A stretch of DNA of 64,000 bases from Paenibacillus guangzhouensis (GCF_009363075.1 NZ_CP045293.1:2170001-2234000); one strand, 5' to 3'; shown: positions 38,056 to 47,791, counted from the stretch's first letter. Made by a program: numbers and translations. The notes: generated by a model from the sequence alone, not told the origin.

Positions 38056-39735
38056 TCATTTAGCTATGCTTGAGTACCATTCATTGACTTCTTTCGTGAT
38101 CGCTTCGCCGCCGTTTTTCTTCCAATCGCCTACCATTTTGTCGAATTCTTCAGGACCTACAGATCCATAAATGATCTTAGTAAAGGTTTCGTTCAACAAC
38201 TTAGTAAGCAATTCATTCTTGCTTTTCATCGTCTCTGTCATTGGCCCTTTGAAGTATTCTTTCATTCGAATATCTTGCTGTTGCATGACAACCTTCATCG
38301 CTTCCTTATTCTCTTGTTTACGGAAGGCGTCTACGGATTTCTCATATGGAGTGGTTGCTTTGACCCCATCCGCTAGTTTCACCATCGCCTCCGCATATAA
38401 AGACGGTATGCGTGCCCCCTCATATGTGAGTGAATAATCTAGAGGTTTGACCATTTTATCATCGACATTCCCAGGGAACTTATCCGGATACTTGCCAACA
38501 TCTAAGGTTACCGATCCATCCTCAAGAATTGCGTAGTCATAACCTTCTGCAAAACCATGTTCGAATTCGCTACCGGGCTTAGGGTTCGCTATATTTTCGA
38601 AAAACCAGTTATAATAACGAAGGATCGCTTCAGGATGCTTCGAGTTTTTATTAACGAACAAGTAGCCATTCACCGGCGGATTCCCGCCCGTAGTGCCAAT
38701 CTTGCCATCTGGACCCTTAGGAATCGGATATGCTTTGTACTTCGCGGTAGGTACATTCTTTTTGAGATCCGGGAATGGCCAATCCGGCAGCCAGTTGCGT
38801 CCAACGATCATTCCGGCACGTCCGCTGGTAAAGAATTCCGCCGCGCCCCTTTCGTCTTTTAACGCAGCATCCTTGGATATATACCCCTTTTGCATCCATT
38901 CATTCAATTTGATTAGCGCATCCTTGGCTCCCGGATTAATAGAGCCATGTTCGAGCTGATCGCCTACTTTGTTCCACTGTCCTGGCATCGTTCCGTACGC
39001 TCCGAACAAGAAGCCGATATCGGCCATATAGTTACTAAACCCACTTTTGAAACCAACCGCCAGCCCTAGCGTATCTCCTTTGCCATCAAGATCGTTCTTA
39101 ATAAAAGCGTCCATCACCTGTTCCATCTCCTCGATCGTTGTCGGTGCGGACAAGTTAAGCTTTTGAAGCCAATCTTCGCGAATCCAAAGTTCATGGTCGT
39201 CATTGTAAGCATAATCGAGAATTGGAAGCGCCATTTTTTTCCCATCACGAGTGATCGGGTACCAAATGCTCTTATCTAACGCTAGTCCCGTTTTGTATTC
39301 TTCTACGGCATATTTATCAATCAGATCGTCTACTGGCATAAATTGACCCGAATCGATCAACATGTTCACAGTTTCCAGGTCGCCGCGGTAACGAACGACA
39401 TCCGGCATTTCTTCCCCAGACGAAAGCATAAGCCGCAGCTTCGTTTTGTACGCCTCGTTCGCATCTGTTACAATCCAGTCGAACTTGATATCAATGCCTA
39501 AACGTTCTTTAATCAATTTGTTGTGAATGTTGTTCTCAATGTCCTCCCCTTTCTTAAACACGCCTCCGGTCGGAGATGCACCCATTACCGTTTTCAGTAC
39601 GATGGGAGGATCATATTTCCCATTCGCGAAGTCAGATTGACTGCTTGCGTTGTTATCATTGCTCTTACCGCTGCAAGCCGCTAAATTGAAGACTAAAACA
39701 CCAACCGCCACCCATGCAAACCACTTTTTCCCCAT
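38056..39735 (-). CDS. Lipoprotein solute-binding protein (LplA-like)
   Basis: 559 residues with lipobox VLVFNLAACSGKS, a short Asn/Ser linker and a family-1 binding domain (ELWIREDWLQKLNL, EFFTSGRAGMIVGRNW). The start ATG at 39735 follows CTGGAGGAATG-type sequence. It belongs with the two permeases upstream (39863-41722). No DUF3502-like tail is seen. Ligand unknown; the neighbours (GH9, phosphatase, ADP-ribosylglycohydrolase-like) suggest an oligosaccharide or glycoside. Confidence 0.9.
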   Translation of the reverse strand: MGKKWFAWVAVGVLVFNLAACSGKSNDNNASSQSDFANGKYDPPIVLKTVMGASPTGGVFKKGEDIENNIHNKLIKERLGIDIKFDWIVTDANEAYKTKLRLMLSSGEEMPDVVRYRGDLETVNMLIDSGQFMPVDDLIDKYAVEEYKTGLALDKSIWYPITRDGKKMALPILDYAYNDDHELWIREDWLQKLNLSAPTTIEEMEQVMDAFIKNDLDGKGDTLGLAVGFKSGFSNYMADIGFLFGAYGTMPGQWNKVGDQLEHGSINPGAKDALIKLNEWMQKGYISKDAALKDERGAAEFFTSGRAGMIVGRNWLPDWPFPDLKKNVPTAKYKAYPIPKGPDGKIGTTGGNPPVNGYLFVNKNSKHPEAILRYYNWFFENIANPKPGSEFEHGFAEGYDYAILEDGSVTLDVGKYPDKFPGNVDDKMVKPLDYSLTYEGARIPSLYAEAMVKLADGVKATTPYEKSVDAFRKQENKEAMKVVMQQQDIRMKEYFKGPMTETMKSKNELLTKLLNETFTKIIYGSVGPEEFDKMVGDWKKNGGEAITKEVNEWYSSIAK

Positions 39736-39862
39736 TGTTCATTCCTCCAGTTATTGATGCAAAACTTTATAAAAAACAACTTTAGTATACCTATCAGAAT
39801 ACCCTGTATATAGGCCCTGATTTTATCTTGAATGCCACAAAATTTATCAAAAGGCACACGTA

Positions 39863-40741
39863 TTACTCTTTTACAGCCCCAAGAATAATTCCTTTGACAA
39901 AATAACGCTGCAAGAATGGATAAACCAATATAATCGGGAGCATTCCGATAAAAATTTGCGCAGCCTTCACGGTACGTTGCGATATATTCTGCAACTCGTT
40001 GACGTCAGCATTAATCTTGTTGAAATCCTGCTGAACGATAATTGTTTGCAAAAACGTTGAAAGCGGATATTTGCGGTAATCTGATATATATAGCAGACCG
40101 TCAAACCAAGAATTCCAATGAGACACCATGGTAAAGAGCGAAATCGTTGCAATAGCAGGCATCGATACAGGCAGATATACCAAGATAAGCGTTCTGAAAT
40201 GCCCTGCTCCGTCCAACAACGCCGCCTCCTCAAGGTCTTTCGGTACCGCACGAAAGAAATTCATCATAAGCACCATGTTAAAGACGTTTATGGCTACGGG
40301 CAGCACTAACGCCCAAATTGTATTCATTAAATGCAAGTTCCGGATCAACATGTAGCTTGGCACTATGCCACCGCTAAAAAGCATCGTGAACAAAAAAAAC
40401 CAAGTATAAAAACTACGACTGCGAAAACCGTGTGAATCTTTGGATAGCGCATAAGCAGCTAACGAGAGCAATACCATGCTTACAACGGTTCCTAGCAAGG
40501 TTCTTTCGATACCTATCAAAAGCGCACGATGAAAGTTAGGGTTATTGAATGTTTTTGCGTATGCATCCGTGTTGAAATCAATCGGAATCAGAGTGACCAG
40601 ATTCGCATTGGCTGGGGCGCTCCCGCTAAAACTTACCGCCAGTATATGAACAAGCGGAAGAATGCAGCTGATGCTTACCAAGGTAAGCAGTATGTAATTT
40701 ATAACGGTGAATATCCTGTAACTTGTTGTCCTATTATACAT
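39863..40741 (-). CDS. ABC sugar importer permease (LplC/YtcP-type)
   Basis: 292 residues, six membrane segments, EAA-type loop EAALLDGAGHFRTLILVYLPV and ending FVKGIILGAVKE. It lies 21 bases after the companion permease. The 127-base gap to the binding-protein gene may carry a processing site or a second start for that gene. Confidence 0.92.
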   Translation of the reverse strand: MYNRTTSYRIFTVINYILLTLVSISCILPLVHILAVSFSGSAPANANLVTLIPIDFNTDAYAKTFNNPNFHRALLIGIERTLLGTVVSMVLLSLAAYALSKDSHGFRSRSFYTWFFLFTMLFSGGIVPSYMLIRNLHLMNTIWALVLPVAINVFNMVLMMNFFRAVPKDLEEAALLDGAGHFRTLILVYLPVSMPAIATISLFTMVSHWNSWFDGLLYISDYRKYPLSTFLQTIIVQQDFNKINADVNELQNISQRTVKAAQIFIGMLPIILVYPFLQRYFVKGIILGAVKE

Positions 40742-40762
40742 CGTCTACGTCCCCCTCCATTT

Positions 40763-41722
40763 TTAAAAAATTCGATATCCCGCAAATTTATAAGCTAACC
40801 GATAGGAGATGAGTATCATAATAAGCCCTACGACGGATTTAAACATACCTACGGCCGTTCCGAAGCTGTATTGGCCATTTAGTATTGCGGTGCGGTATAC
40901 AAACGTATCGATGATATCGCCTTTGTCGTAAACCAACGCATTATATAGGTTGAATACCTGATCAAAACCGCCGTTCAAAATATTTCCAAGCGACAGCGTA
41001 CCTACGACTACCGCGATCGGAATCATTGAGGGAATCGTAATATAAAGCGTCTGTTTCCATCGATTGGCCCCATCTACTTCAGCTGCCTCATATAACGAAG
41101 GATTAACCCCTGCAAGAGCTGCAAGAAATACAATCGTGTTAAATCCGAAATTTTGCCAGATGTCGCTAACAACTAACGTAAATCGAAACCAGTTACCTTC
41201 TCCGAGCCAAAATATCGGTTCTATCCCGAACATTTGCAAGGTTTGATTGACTAATCCATTACTGTTCAACATATCCGATATGATTGCGCCAAGGATAACC
41301 CACGAGATGAAATGTGGAAGATAAACAAGCGTCTGGACGATTCGTTTGAAAAACATTTTCCTTACCTCGTTCAACAATATCGCGAATACGAATGGTACGA
41401 TTAGGCCGAAGCATATTTTTAGACTGGAAATGACGAGCGTATTAATAATGACTTGTTTGCTGTCAGGGTATTCGAACAAATACCGAAAATGCTCCAATCC
41501 TACAAACTTCGATCCCCATATTCCGTCATATGGTTTAAAATTCTGAAACGCCATGACCAAACCGCCCATCGGTACGTAGGAAAAGATTATCGTAATAAGT
41601 ACTGCCGGTAAGAGCATCACATGTAATGGCCATGTAAACTTAACGTTCTCTCTCGTTTTCTTCTTTTGGGAGAAATGCACTCCTTTCCTCTTGCCAGAAT
41701 CTAGTTTCGCCGATACTCTCAT
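40763..41722 (-). CDS. ABC sugar importer permease (LplB/YteP-type)
   Basis: 319 residues from the ATG at 41722, which has AGAGAGGCG in front; a longer reading from 41746 lacks such a site. A basic cytoplasmic N-tail (about 35 residues) precedes six membrane segments. The EAA loop is EAAEVDGANRWKQTLYITIPS. It is first in its operon and divergent from the kinase/regulator pair at 41863-45254, so the 140-base gap carries promoters for both directions. Confidence 0.92.
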   Translation of the reverse strand: MRVSAKLDSGKRKGVHFSQKKKTRENVKFTWPLHVMLLPAVLITIIFSYVPMGGLVMAFQNFKPYDGIWGSKFVGLEHFRYLFEYPDSKQVIINTLVISSLKICFGLIVPFVFAILLNEVRKMFFKRIVQTLVYLPHFISWVILGAIISDMLNSNGLVNQTLQMFGIEPIFWLGEGNWFRFTLVVSDIWQNFGFNTIVFLAALAGVNPSLYEAAEVDGANRWKQTLYITIPSMIPIAVVVGTLSLGNILNGGFDQVFNLYNALVYDKGDIIDTFVYRTAILNGQYSFGTAVGMFKSVVGLIMILISYRLAYKFAGYRIF

Positions 41723-41754
41723 ATTGTTTCGCCTCTCTATTAACACTTTTCGTG

Positions 41755-41783
41755 TTGAATTTTAAATGTGCTTCTGTTATTAA
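41755..41783 (+). promoter_or_regulatory. Possible promoter for the divergent kinase/regulator pair
   Basis: TTGAAT and TATTAA are separated by 17 bases, about 80 bases before the kinase start. This is a moderate match only; the region is AT-rich, so chance matches are likely. Confidence 0.35.
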
Positions 41784-41862
41784 TATTATCAACGTTGATT
41801 GAAGCTTTCCTAGACCTTGATTTTTAGAACGATGCCAATTTATTGACTGATGCAAATTACGA

Positions 41863-43608
41863 TTGAAGGAGATGACGATAAAACTGCGGGCGAACATATT
41901 TACGAAAATCATCATCATCATTACATTGTTGCTAGTCCCGATCCTAATCCTATATTCGCTATCGAACCGAGTCAGCATGAATGTACTGCGTGAAGAAATC
42001 CAAATGCTTCGACAGAAGGATGTCAACTTTCTCTCAAACGAGATCAATTCCAGATTGGAAAGCCTTTATACGATGGCCTTTTTACTGAGTGAAGATATAA
42101 ACATCCAGCAGCTTCGACATATTCATTTGCTTAAGAATGATTTTGATCGCAACACTGAAAAACTGAGGCTGTTAGAGAAAATGCGGATGCTAAATGTTTC
42201 TGGGCGGTGGGATACCCAATATAGCGTTTTCGCCCCGGAAAACGGGAATTTCGTGTCAACCAATTCAAATGCCGTGTACGACATGGAAGAACTCAAGAGG
42301 ATCATTACTCCATCATGGGAATTAAAAAAGATAAAATACGGAGGAATCTTGCAAGATCGGTTTGTCCGACATGTCGTGCAACCGCGAAGCAGCATCAAAT
42401 CCATCGAGAAGGCAGGTTTAATCGTGGAAACTTCCTTTCCGACTGCATTTCTAGTCAAAGAGCTTGATGCTTTCAAGATCGGAGGGAAAGGCGACACCTT
42501 TCTATACAACCCAAAGTATGATCCCATCACAAATAGAACCGTAGATATGAAATTTGTACATAAGCTTCTCTCGTTGATTAAGGATATAAACCTAAGCACC
42601 TATCAAAGCCAGGAAATCTCAGTAGGTAGCGAAAATTTCATGCTCAGCGTGGCGAGGATCCCGTCTCTTGGCTGGTTTCTTATCGATTATGTCCCGATGG
42701 AGCAAACCATCGCACCGATTGAGCAGTCCCGCAATCTTTTCTATGGTTCCGTTACCTTATTGCTAATCCTCAGCCTACTTGCCGGATTTCTTTTGTATCG
42801 CAATGTGCAAAAACCTATCGGAGTACTTATCCGGAATGTTGACCGATTAAAGAATGGGGATTACTCAACACGAATAAGTTTTAATCCAAAGAATGAATTC
42901 ACTTTCCTGTTCGACAAGTTCAACCAGATGGCTTTAGAAATTGAACAATTAATTGAGACGGTTTACATCGAAAAAATTAGAAACCGCGAAGCAAAGCTAA
43001 AACAACTTCAATCCCAGATCAATCCGCACTTTCTTTATAATTGCTTTGCATTAATTCTCAGCTTAACAAGACTCGGCAAGAAACAATCGGTTATCGATAT
43101 GACTTTTCACCTTAGCAAGTATTATCGTTACACTACACGGATTGACAGCATGTCCGCTACGATTGCCGAAGAAATCGCATTAATTGAAAATTATTTAACA
43201 ATCCAGGAATATCACATTTCCCATCTGTCCTACACCATCGAAATGCCTGAAGAAATGTTGAACTTGCATGTACCAAGATTATTGCTTCAACCTATCGTAG
43301 AAAATGCAATCATTCATGGCATTGAACAATTCGTTGGAGATGGAATGGTATCTGTACACAGCATACAAGATGATACATCATACATCATTATTATAGAAAA
43401 TAACGGAATACCGATGACGAATGAACAACTCGCCGCGCTTCAACTTGGTGATTCAAGAATTGAAATCAGCGGGCACGCGTTAGACAACATCCAACAAAGG
43501 CTGAAGTTACAGTTCGGTGAGCAAGCAGGCATAGTGTTCAAACATCGCGAGGGCGGAGGCACGGTTGTGACTATGAGCTGGCCAAAGAATAATAAGGGAT
43601 CCCATTAG
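41863..43608 (+). CDS. YesM-type sensor histidine kinase
   Basis: About 581 residues. Membrane segments lie at about 12-32 and 290-312, with an extracellular sensor region between, then a HAMP-like linker, the phosphorylated histidine in SQINPHFLYNCFAL (H389 from the first start) and ATP-binding motifs (PIVENAIIHG, IIENNGIPM). The start is uncertain. TTG at 41863 precedes the only good ribosome site (GAAGGAG, 41865-41871), and the ATG at 41872 touches it. The best spaced codon is an ATA at 41878, or a CTG at 41884. It is coupled to the response regulator 14 bases downstream and faces the importer operon it probably controls. Confidence 0.88.
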   Translation: MKEMTIKLRANIFTKIIIIITLLLVPILILYSLSNRVSMNVLREEIQMLRQKDVNFLSNEINSRLESLYTMAFLLSEDINIQQLRHIHLLKNDFDRNTEKLRLLEKMRMLNVSGRWDTQYSVFAPENGNFVSTNSNAVYDMEELKRIITPSWELKKIKYGGILQDRFVRHVVQPRSSIKSIEKAGLIVETSFPTAFLVKELDAFKIGGKGDTFLYNPKYDPITNRTVDMKFVHKLLSLIKDINLSTYQSQEISVGSENFMLSVARIPSLGWFLIDYVPMEQTIAPIEQSRNLFYGSVTLLLILSLLAGFLLYRNVQKPIGVLIRNVDRLKNGDYSTRISFNPKNEFTFLFDKFNQMALEIEQLIETVYIEKIRNREAKLKQLQSQINPHFLYNCFALILSLTRLGKKQSVIDMTFHLSKYYRYTTRIDSMSATIAEEIALIENYLTIQEYHISHLSYTIEMPEEMLNLHVPRLLLQPIVENAIIHGIEQFVGDGMVSVHSIQDDTSYIIIIENNGIPMTNEQLAALQLGDSRIEISGHALDNIQQRLKLQFGEQAGIVFKHREGGGTVVTMSWPKNNKGSH

Positions 43609-43622
43609 GAGGTAAATCACAC

Positions 43623-45254
43623 ATGTACACACTTCTTATTGTCGATGATCAGCCGGATCTGGTAACTGACATATCTACCATGATCCCCTGGAAAGAAATT
43701 GGCATCGAAACGATTTACCCTGCTTACTCCGCTCAAGAAGCGTTAGAAATTGTACAAGTAAATCCGGTGGACATCGTCATTACAGACATCCGCATGCCCG
43801 GTATGTCAGGCTTGGAATTAATTGAACAAATTCGTGCGACTTGGAGCAAAATCAAATGTATTTTGCTTACTGGATATGACGATTTTAATTACGCAAAGCA
43901 AGCATTAAAATGCCAAGCCAGCGACTATTTACTTAAACCTGTAGAAGATAGAGAATTGATCCATGCAGTGAACACAGCCATCCGTCAAATCGAGGAAGAA
44001 TGGCTGCATATCTCTTCTGCTAAACAGGCACATCGTTCGCTGCAAGAACATTTACCTTTGCTGCGCAGCCATCTTCTGCAAGATTTGCTTCAAGGAACTA
44101 CACTGAATTTCGAAGATATTTCCGATAAATTAAAACAGTTTGAGCTTCCATTTCATGCTGAATCAGAAATCTGTTTGATGTTGATACGAAAGGATGATTT
44201 TGACCGCTACAGCATTAAGGACATAGATCTGCTCGAATTTTCCATTTGCAACATTACCGAAGAATTATTCGGGGACTTATTCCACCTATGGTATGGGAAA
44301 GATAATCATGAATACCTTATTTTCGTTATTGGATTAAAAAAAGAGATTGCTGAGTCGACTCAGCAGGAAGAAAAACATCGTGAGCTCTTGGAAAGAAAAG
44401 TGATACAACTTCAACATTACGTCAACCTTTATATGAAAGGCTCAATATCCGTTCTTATAAGTTCTTTTGGAGCCCTTTACTGGAGTATGCAAGAACTATA
44501 TGAAATCTCGCTAAACAACTATCGGCAATATATAGGCAGAGACAGCGGGCTTCTAGTCACTTCCATCCCAACCTTACAAGTTCGGGATGGCGCGTCTACG
44601 TTACAAAGCCTTTATGCCCTACCGTCAATTGCACATCTACTAGAAGCCGGACAATGGTCTAAGCTCGAGCAGAAACTTGAGTCTATCTTCAGTGAATTAA
44701 CACAAAAATGGAACGATTCCCATGAACATATTATGGAAACGTATTTCGTAATCGTCAGTTCGATCATTTACTCCGCCCATAAAGGGAAATACTGGCTGTC
44801 TCAAATAATGAGAGGTGAATACGAAACATTCGTTAACGGCCCTCATTTCCATACGACTGCGCAACTCAAAGAATGGACCCAACGCGTTATTGAAAAATAT
44901 AAGTTGGAAATTGCCAACGAGGTGAATGATTCGCGTTCCGGGATCGTAAAACAAGTGCATGAGTATGCCACGGCTAACCTTAGTGAAGCGACACTGCAAT
45001 CGATCGCATCATACGTATATTTAAATCCGTCATATTTATCGAAAATATATAAAGTGGAAACAGGAGAGGGTATAAGCGAATACTTGACGCGGTTAAAAAT
45101 GGAACGCGCCGCTCAACGATTAAGCAACACGAATGAGAAGATTTACGAAATTTCCACTGACCTGGGTTATTCGAAAACGAGTTATTTTATAAAACTGTTC
45201 AAGGAAAATTTCGGAATAACCCCTCAAGAATATCGAAATTCGTGTGAAAGATGA
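43623..45254 (+). CDS. AraC-type response regulator (YesN-like)
   Basis: 543 residues. Receiver with D8/D9, phospho-acceptor D55 in VITDIRMPG and lysine in SDYLLKPV. The C-terminal AraC double helix-turn-helix includes LQSIASYVYLNPSYLSKIY and ISTDLGYSKTSYFIKLF. The ATG at 43623 follows AGGAGGTAA. It is the partner of the kinase just upstream and likely activates the divergent permease/SBP operon. The stop codon is followed within 25 bases by a transposase fragment, so an insertion reached the very end of this gene. Confidence 0.93.
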   Translation: MYTLLIVDDQPDLVTDISTMIPWKEIGIETIYPAYSAQEALEIVQVNPVDIVITDIRMPGMSGLELIEQIRATWSKIKCILLTGYDDFNYAKQALKCQASDYLLKPVEDRELIHAVNTAIRQIEEEWLHISSAKQAHRSLQEHLPLLRSHLLQDLLQGTTLNFEDISDKLKQFELPFHAESEICLMLIRKDDFDRYSIKDIDLLEFSICNITEELFGDLFHLWYGKDNHEYLIFVIGLKKEIAESTQQEEKHRELLERKVIQLQHYVNLYMKGSISVLISSFGALYWSMQELYEISLNNYRQYIGRDSGLLVTSIPTLQVRDGASTLQSLYALPSIAHLLEAGQWSKLEQKLESIFSELTQKWNDSHEHIMETYFVIVSSIIYSAHKGKYWLSQIMRGEYETFVNGPHFHTTAQLKEWTQRVIEKYKLEIANEVNDSRSGIVKQVHEYATANLSEATLQSIASYVYLNPSYLSKIYKVETGEGISEYLTRLKMERAAQRLSNTNEKIYEISTDLGYSKTSYFIKLFKENFGITPQEYRNSCER

Positions 45255-45276
45255 AAAATGGGCCGCTGGCAAGTCG

Positions 45277-45417
45277 TATCTTGACCTGACTGAAGCAATG
45301 GCTGCCCGGTATCCGAAGAACGAGATTCAGAAGTGTATCATTCACCAGATCCGCAATTCCACTCGTTACGTGTCGACGATCTTTCCGGAGCCGAAGATCC
45401 CTGAACCCCTGAGCTGA
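45277..45417 (+). pseudogene. IS256-family transposase fragment
   Basis: About 46 codons read LTEAMAARYPKNEIQKC followed by IIHQIRNSTRYVS, a highly conserved segment of IS256/Mutator-type transposases that contains the catalytic-core histidine region. After this the frame diverges and stops at 45415. No start, no flanking inverted repeats and no other transposase part are visible. It is a relic of an insertion. Confidence 0.85.
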
Positions 45418-45514
45418 ATTTTTTCTTATACCACTAACAGTAATACATACTGGTTCTTAGCGCCGTTTTTAAGCAAGTATAAGGGTCATCTTGGCTTATC
45501 CTGCTCGCTTGCGC

Positions 45515-45552
45515 AACGCGGCTGCCGATCGATGACGGCAGCCGCGTTTTAT
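45515..45552 (+). terminator. Terminator downstream of the response regulator
   Basis: A perfect 13-bp GC-rich stem (AACGCGGCTGCCG/CGGCAGCCGCGTT) with an 8-base loop is followed by TTTATT. It is the first terminator on the plus strand after the kinase/regulator pair, beyond the transposase relic. Confidence 0.8.
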
Positions 45553-45608
45553 TAAGCTAGCGTGTCCCATTAGCTTAACCCATGAAAAATATTAGAGCGA
45601 CACATCCA

Positions 45609-46235
45609 TTACTTGAGATCCAAAAGTGTAAGAATATCTTCTGGATTCTCAAACTTATACTTAGCTGGAATAACTTCAGGTTGTTTGCATCCCCACGATG
45701 CTAATCCAAAGTCTACTCCAGCGTCTCTGGCACATTCGTAATCATAAATGGTGTCACCGATGTATATGGCTGTTTCAGCCTTTGCACCTGAGATCTCAAG
45801 AAATCTCAGCAATGGCTCGGGATGAGGCTTGTGCAGCTCTGTATCGTCTGCACATATAACATAAGGAAGATAACGAGCGAGACCAAATGGGACGAAGTCA
45901 TCTTGAAACTCTTTTTTTGTCTTAGAAGTCACGACCCCTGTAGCAATCGATTGCTTTCTTAGGTTAGTAAGCAGTTGCTGAAAACCCTCAAATACGTGAA
46001 TGGTATGTCGGTAATCACTCATAAGATCATTCCAGCATTTATTCGCATGTTCGATATCTACAATACCGAGTTGTCCCAGGGATACTGCCCCTGGAATTCC
46101 GAGCACAAATGCGAGATCTTGCTGCTCCATTTTCCGATTATAGTCCTTCTCCAGCAACTTCTGTAAGGATCCCAACACCGCTTGTTCTGTATTTATTAAT
46201 GTGCCGTCAATGTCAAAGATAACGGTAGTATACAT
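45609..46235 (-). CDS. HAD-family phosphatase (phosphoglycolate phosphatase/beta-phosphoglucomutase-like)
   Basis: 208 residues from the ATG at 46235, which has AAGGAGGA upstream. HAD motifs: IFDIDGTLINTE (D8 nucleophile, D10), VVTSKTKKEF, and a K-containing HKPHPEP followed by YIGDTIYDYECARDAG. A helical cap inserted after motif I places it in subclass I (PGP/beta-PGM). It lies 79 bases downstream of the LacI gene and is likely co-transcribed. Probable role: dephosphorylation of a sugar or glycolate phosphate. Confidence 0.88.
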   Translation of the reverse strand: MYTTVIFDIDGTLINTEQAVLGSLQKLLEKDYNRKMEQQDLAFVLGIPGAVSLGQLGIVDIEHANKCWNDLMSDYRHTIHVFEGFQQLLTNLRKQSIATGVVTSKTKKEFQDDFVPFGLARYLPYVICADDTELHKPHPEPLLRFLEISGAKAETAIYIGDTIYDYECARDAGVDFGLASWGCKQPEVIPAKYKFENPEDILTLLDLK

Positions 46236-46314
46236 AATTCCATCCTCCTTAAGCATTATTAGAAATGAGCTCCTATATGAATGCTAAAGTATGGTATCCT
46301 TTTCAGGTCAATAC

Positions 46315-47265
46315 CTATATTGAATGCCGTACAATGATATGGTAGGGAATTTCCACCTTATTATTGGAACTATCAATTGTAAGATCAAAGGCTTCTTCAC
46401 CGACTTTCACCAATTGATGATCCACTGTAGATAGGCCTAAACCTATTCCAACAGGTTGATTCTCTTGGCCAATGATCGCTAGATCATTGGGCACTCCCAA
46501 TTCTATACTCCTTGCATACTGATAAAAACCCGCCGCAACCTCATCACCGTTCGCATAGATAGCCGTAGGTCTATTCTCCATATTTAGCAGTTGTTGTGCT
46601 GCTCTTAACCCATCATCAATACTTTGGCAATCACTGATATGGTATGCTGGCGGCAGATCACCGAATATATGCTTATATGCTTTTTTTGTCAGCTGTGTGC
46701 TAGCACTCTCTTCTCCTCTTGCTGTTGTAAAGGCAACTCGTGAATGGCCTTTATCTTTCAACAGTTGAAACGTGTCTAGGAAAGATGCATATCGATCCAT
46801 ATAGGCACAGTCAATCTCAGGATGATCCGTAAACTCGCATGCAACAATTGTTCCATACTTGGTATATGGAACAATTGCATTCCAATCATTCGAACGTGAA
46901 GTAATAATGATTCCGTCCAATTGTTTGTTTTTCAGCATATTTAAGCAGCTGAGCTCTTTTTCCGGATCGTACTTCGTAGGAAGAACCATTACAGAATAAT
47001 CATGCTCAACCGATCGATTAAGTACACCATGGAGCAGTTGATCAAAGGCTTGATTGTTGTTGTAAGGCATGACCACGCCTATACTCCTTGTTTCCTTGCG
47101 GACTAAATCGACAGCTAAGCGATTTGGGGTGTAGTCAAATTCATCAATCACTCGTTGCACAGCTTTCCGCTTCATTTCAGATACGTAAGGATGATTATTT
47201 AGCACCCTTGATACTGTTGACACAGATACGCCCGCACGCTTTGCAATATCAATAATATTTGCCAT
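46315..47265 (-). CDS. LacI-family transcriptional repressor
   Basis: 316 residues. The N-terminal DNA-binding domain is canonical (IIDIAKRAGVSVSTVSRVLN, then a hinge helix YTPNRLAVDLVRKETRSIG). The periplasmic-binding-like sugar domain follows (IGVVMPYNNN, LDGIIITSRS, DLAIIGQEN). This type binds palindromes with a central CG. It is the only LacI-family gene in the window, and two matching palindromes lie in front of the giant GH2 gene 13 kb away, though the link is inference only. The usual position of an autoregulatory site upstream shows no such palindrome. Confidence 0.92.
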   Translation of the reverse strand: MANIIDIAKRAGVSVSTVSRVLNNHPYVSEMKRKAVQRVIDEFDYTPNRLAVDLVRKETRSIGVVMPYNNNQAFDQLLHGVLNRSVEHDYSVMVLPTKYDPEKELSCLNMLKNKQLDGIIITSRSNDWNAIVPYTKYGTIVACEFTDHPEIDCAYMDRYASFLDTFQLLKDKGHSRVAFTTARGEESASTQLTKKAYKHIFGDLPPAYHISDCQSIDDGLRAAQQLLNMENRPTAIYANGDEVAAGFYQYARSIELGVPNDLAIIGQENQPVGIGLGLSTVDHQLVKVGEEAFDLTIDSSNNKVEIPYHIIVRHSI

Positions 47266-47427
47266 TGCACTTACTCCTATATCTTCTTAGTGTTCAAAGT
47301 TAAAATCCCTATATTCCACACAAAAAACTTTTTCCCCATTCGCCTTGTATAAAGCATAAGCATTTTGTACTGCGGAATCTAAAGGATGGTCAATTGGTTA
47401 TGTTTATAACTAATCTGACCGATTAAT

Positions 47428-47457
47428 TAAAAACCGGCAGCTAATGAATGGCTGCCG
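47428..47457 (-). terminator. Terminator for short minus-strand ORFs
   Basis: CGGCAGC pairs with GCTGCCG around a 9-base loop, followed on the minus strand by GTTTTTAATT. It lies 15 bases after the TAA of the last hydrophobic ORF fragment, which supports that something was once transcribed here. Confidence 0.7.
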
Positions 47458-47471
47458 ATACTCCATCTTCT

Positions 47472-47791
47472 TTACCACAGGATATACACGCCCAGAGCAA
47501 CAATCACCAAAAAGAAAGCGCAGAGCAGAACTTTATCACGAATACTCAATGGTTTTTTTATTTTTTTTTTAAAAAGATAAGTAACATGGTAGTTATTGAT
47601 GTAATGTAATTATTGAAAGAACCGGATTAGTAAACAGAAAAAAAGATATCCATAGCCTTCTCTTGTCCCATGATCAAACATCGGGAAAATTATAAATCCA
47701 AAGAATACAAAATAAATAGAAATAGTATTGAGATGCATCCTATGACTATTGTATTTTTATTCTCGCTATTGTCATATAATGAACTTAACAT
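47472..47791 (-). pseudogene. Decayed small membrane protein(s), unknown
   Basis: Three hydrophobic stretches follow each other in different frames. An ATG at 47791 behind AAAGAGGAA opens 33 codons (NTIVIGCISILFLFILYSL). An overlapping frame from an ATG at 47738 gives 42 codons (FVFFGFIIFPMFDHG, GYLFFCLLIRFF). After a run of ten A, a third frame encodes PLSIRDKVLLCAFFLVIVAL ending in YILW at 47472. One missing A in the poly-A tract would join the third part to an ATG. The picture fits frameshift decay of one or two small membrane proteins. No family recognised. The rest of 47,266-48,138 is AT-rich without a gene; a CGGCTGC/GCAGCCG hairpin lies at 47844-47862. Confidence 0.35.

Noticed and set aside
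45255-45608. Complete IS256 element
   Set aside because: Only about 46 codons of transposase are present, with no ends or target duplication visible.
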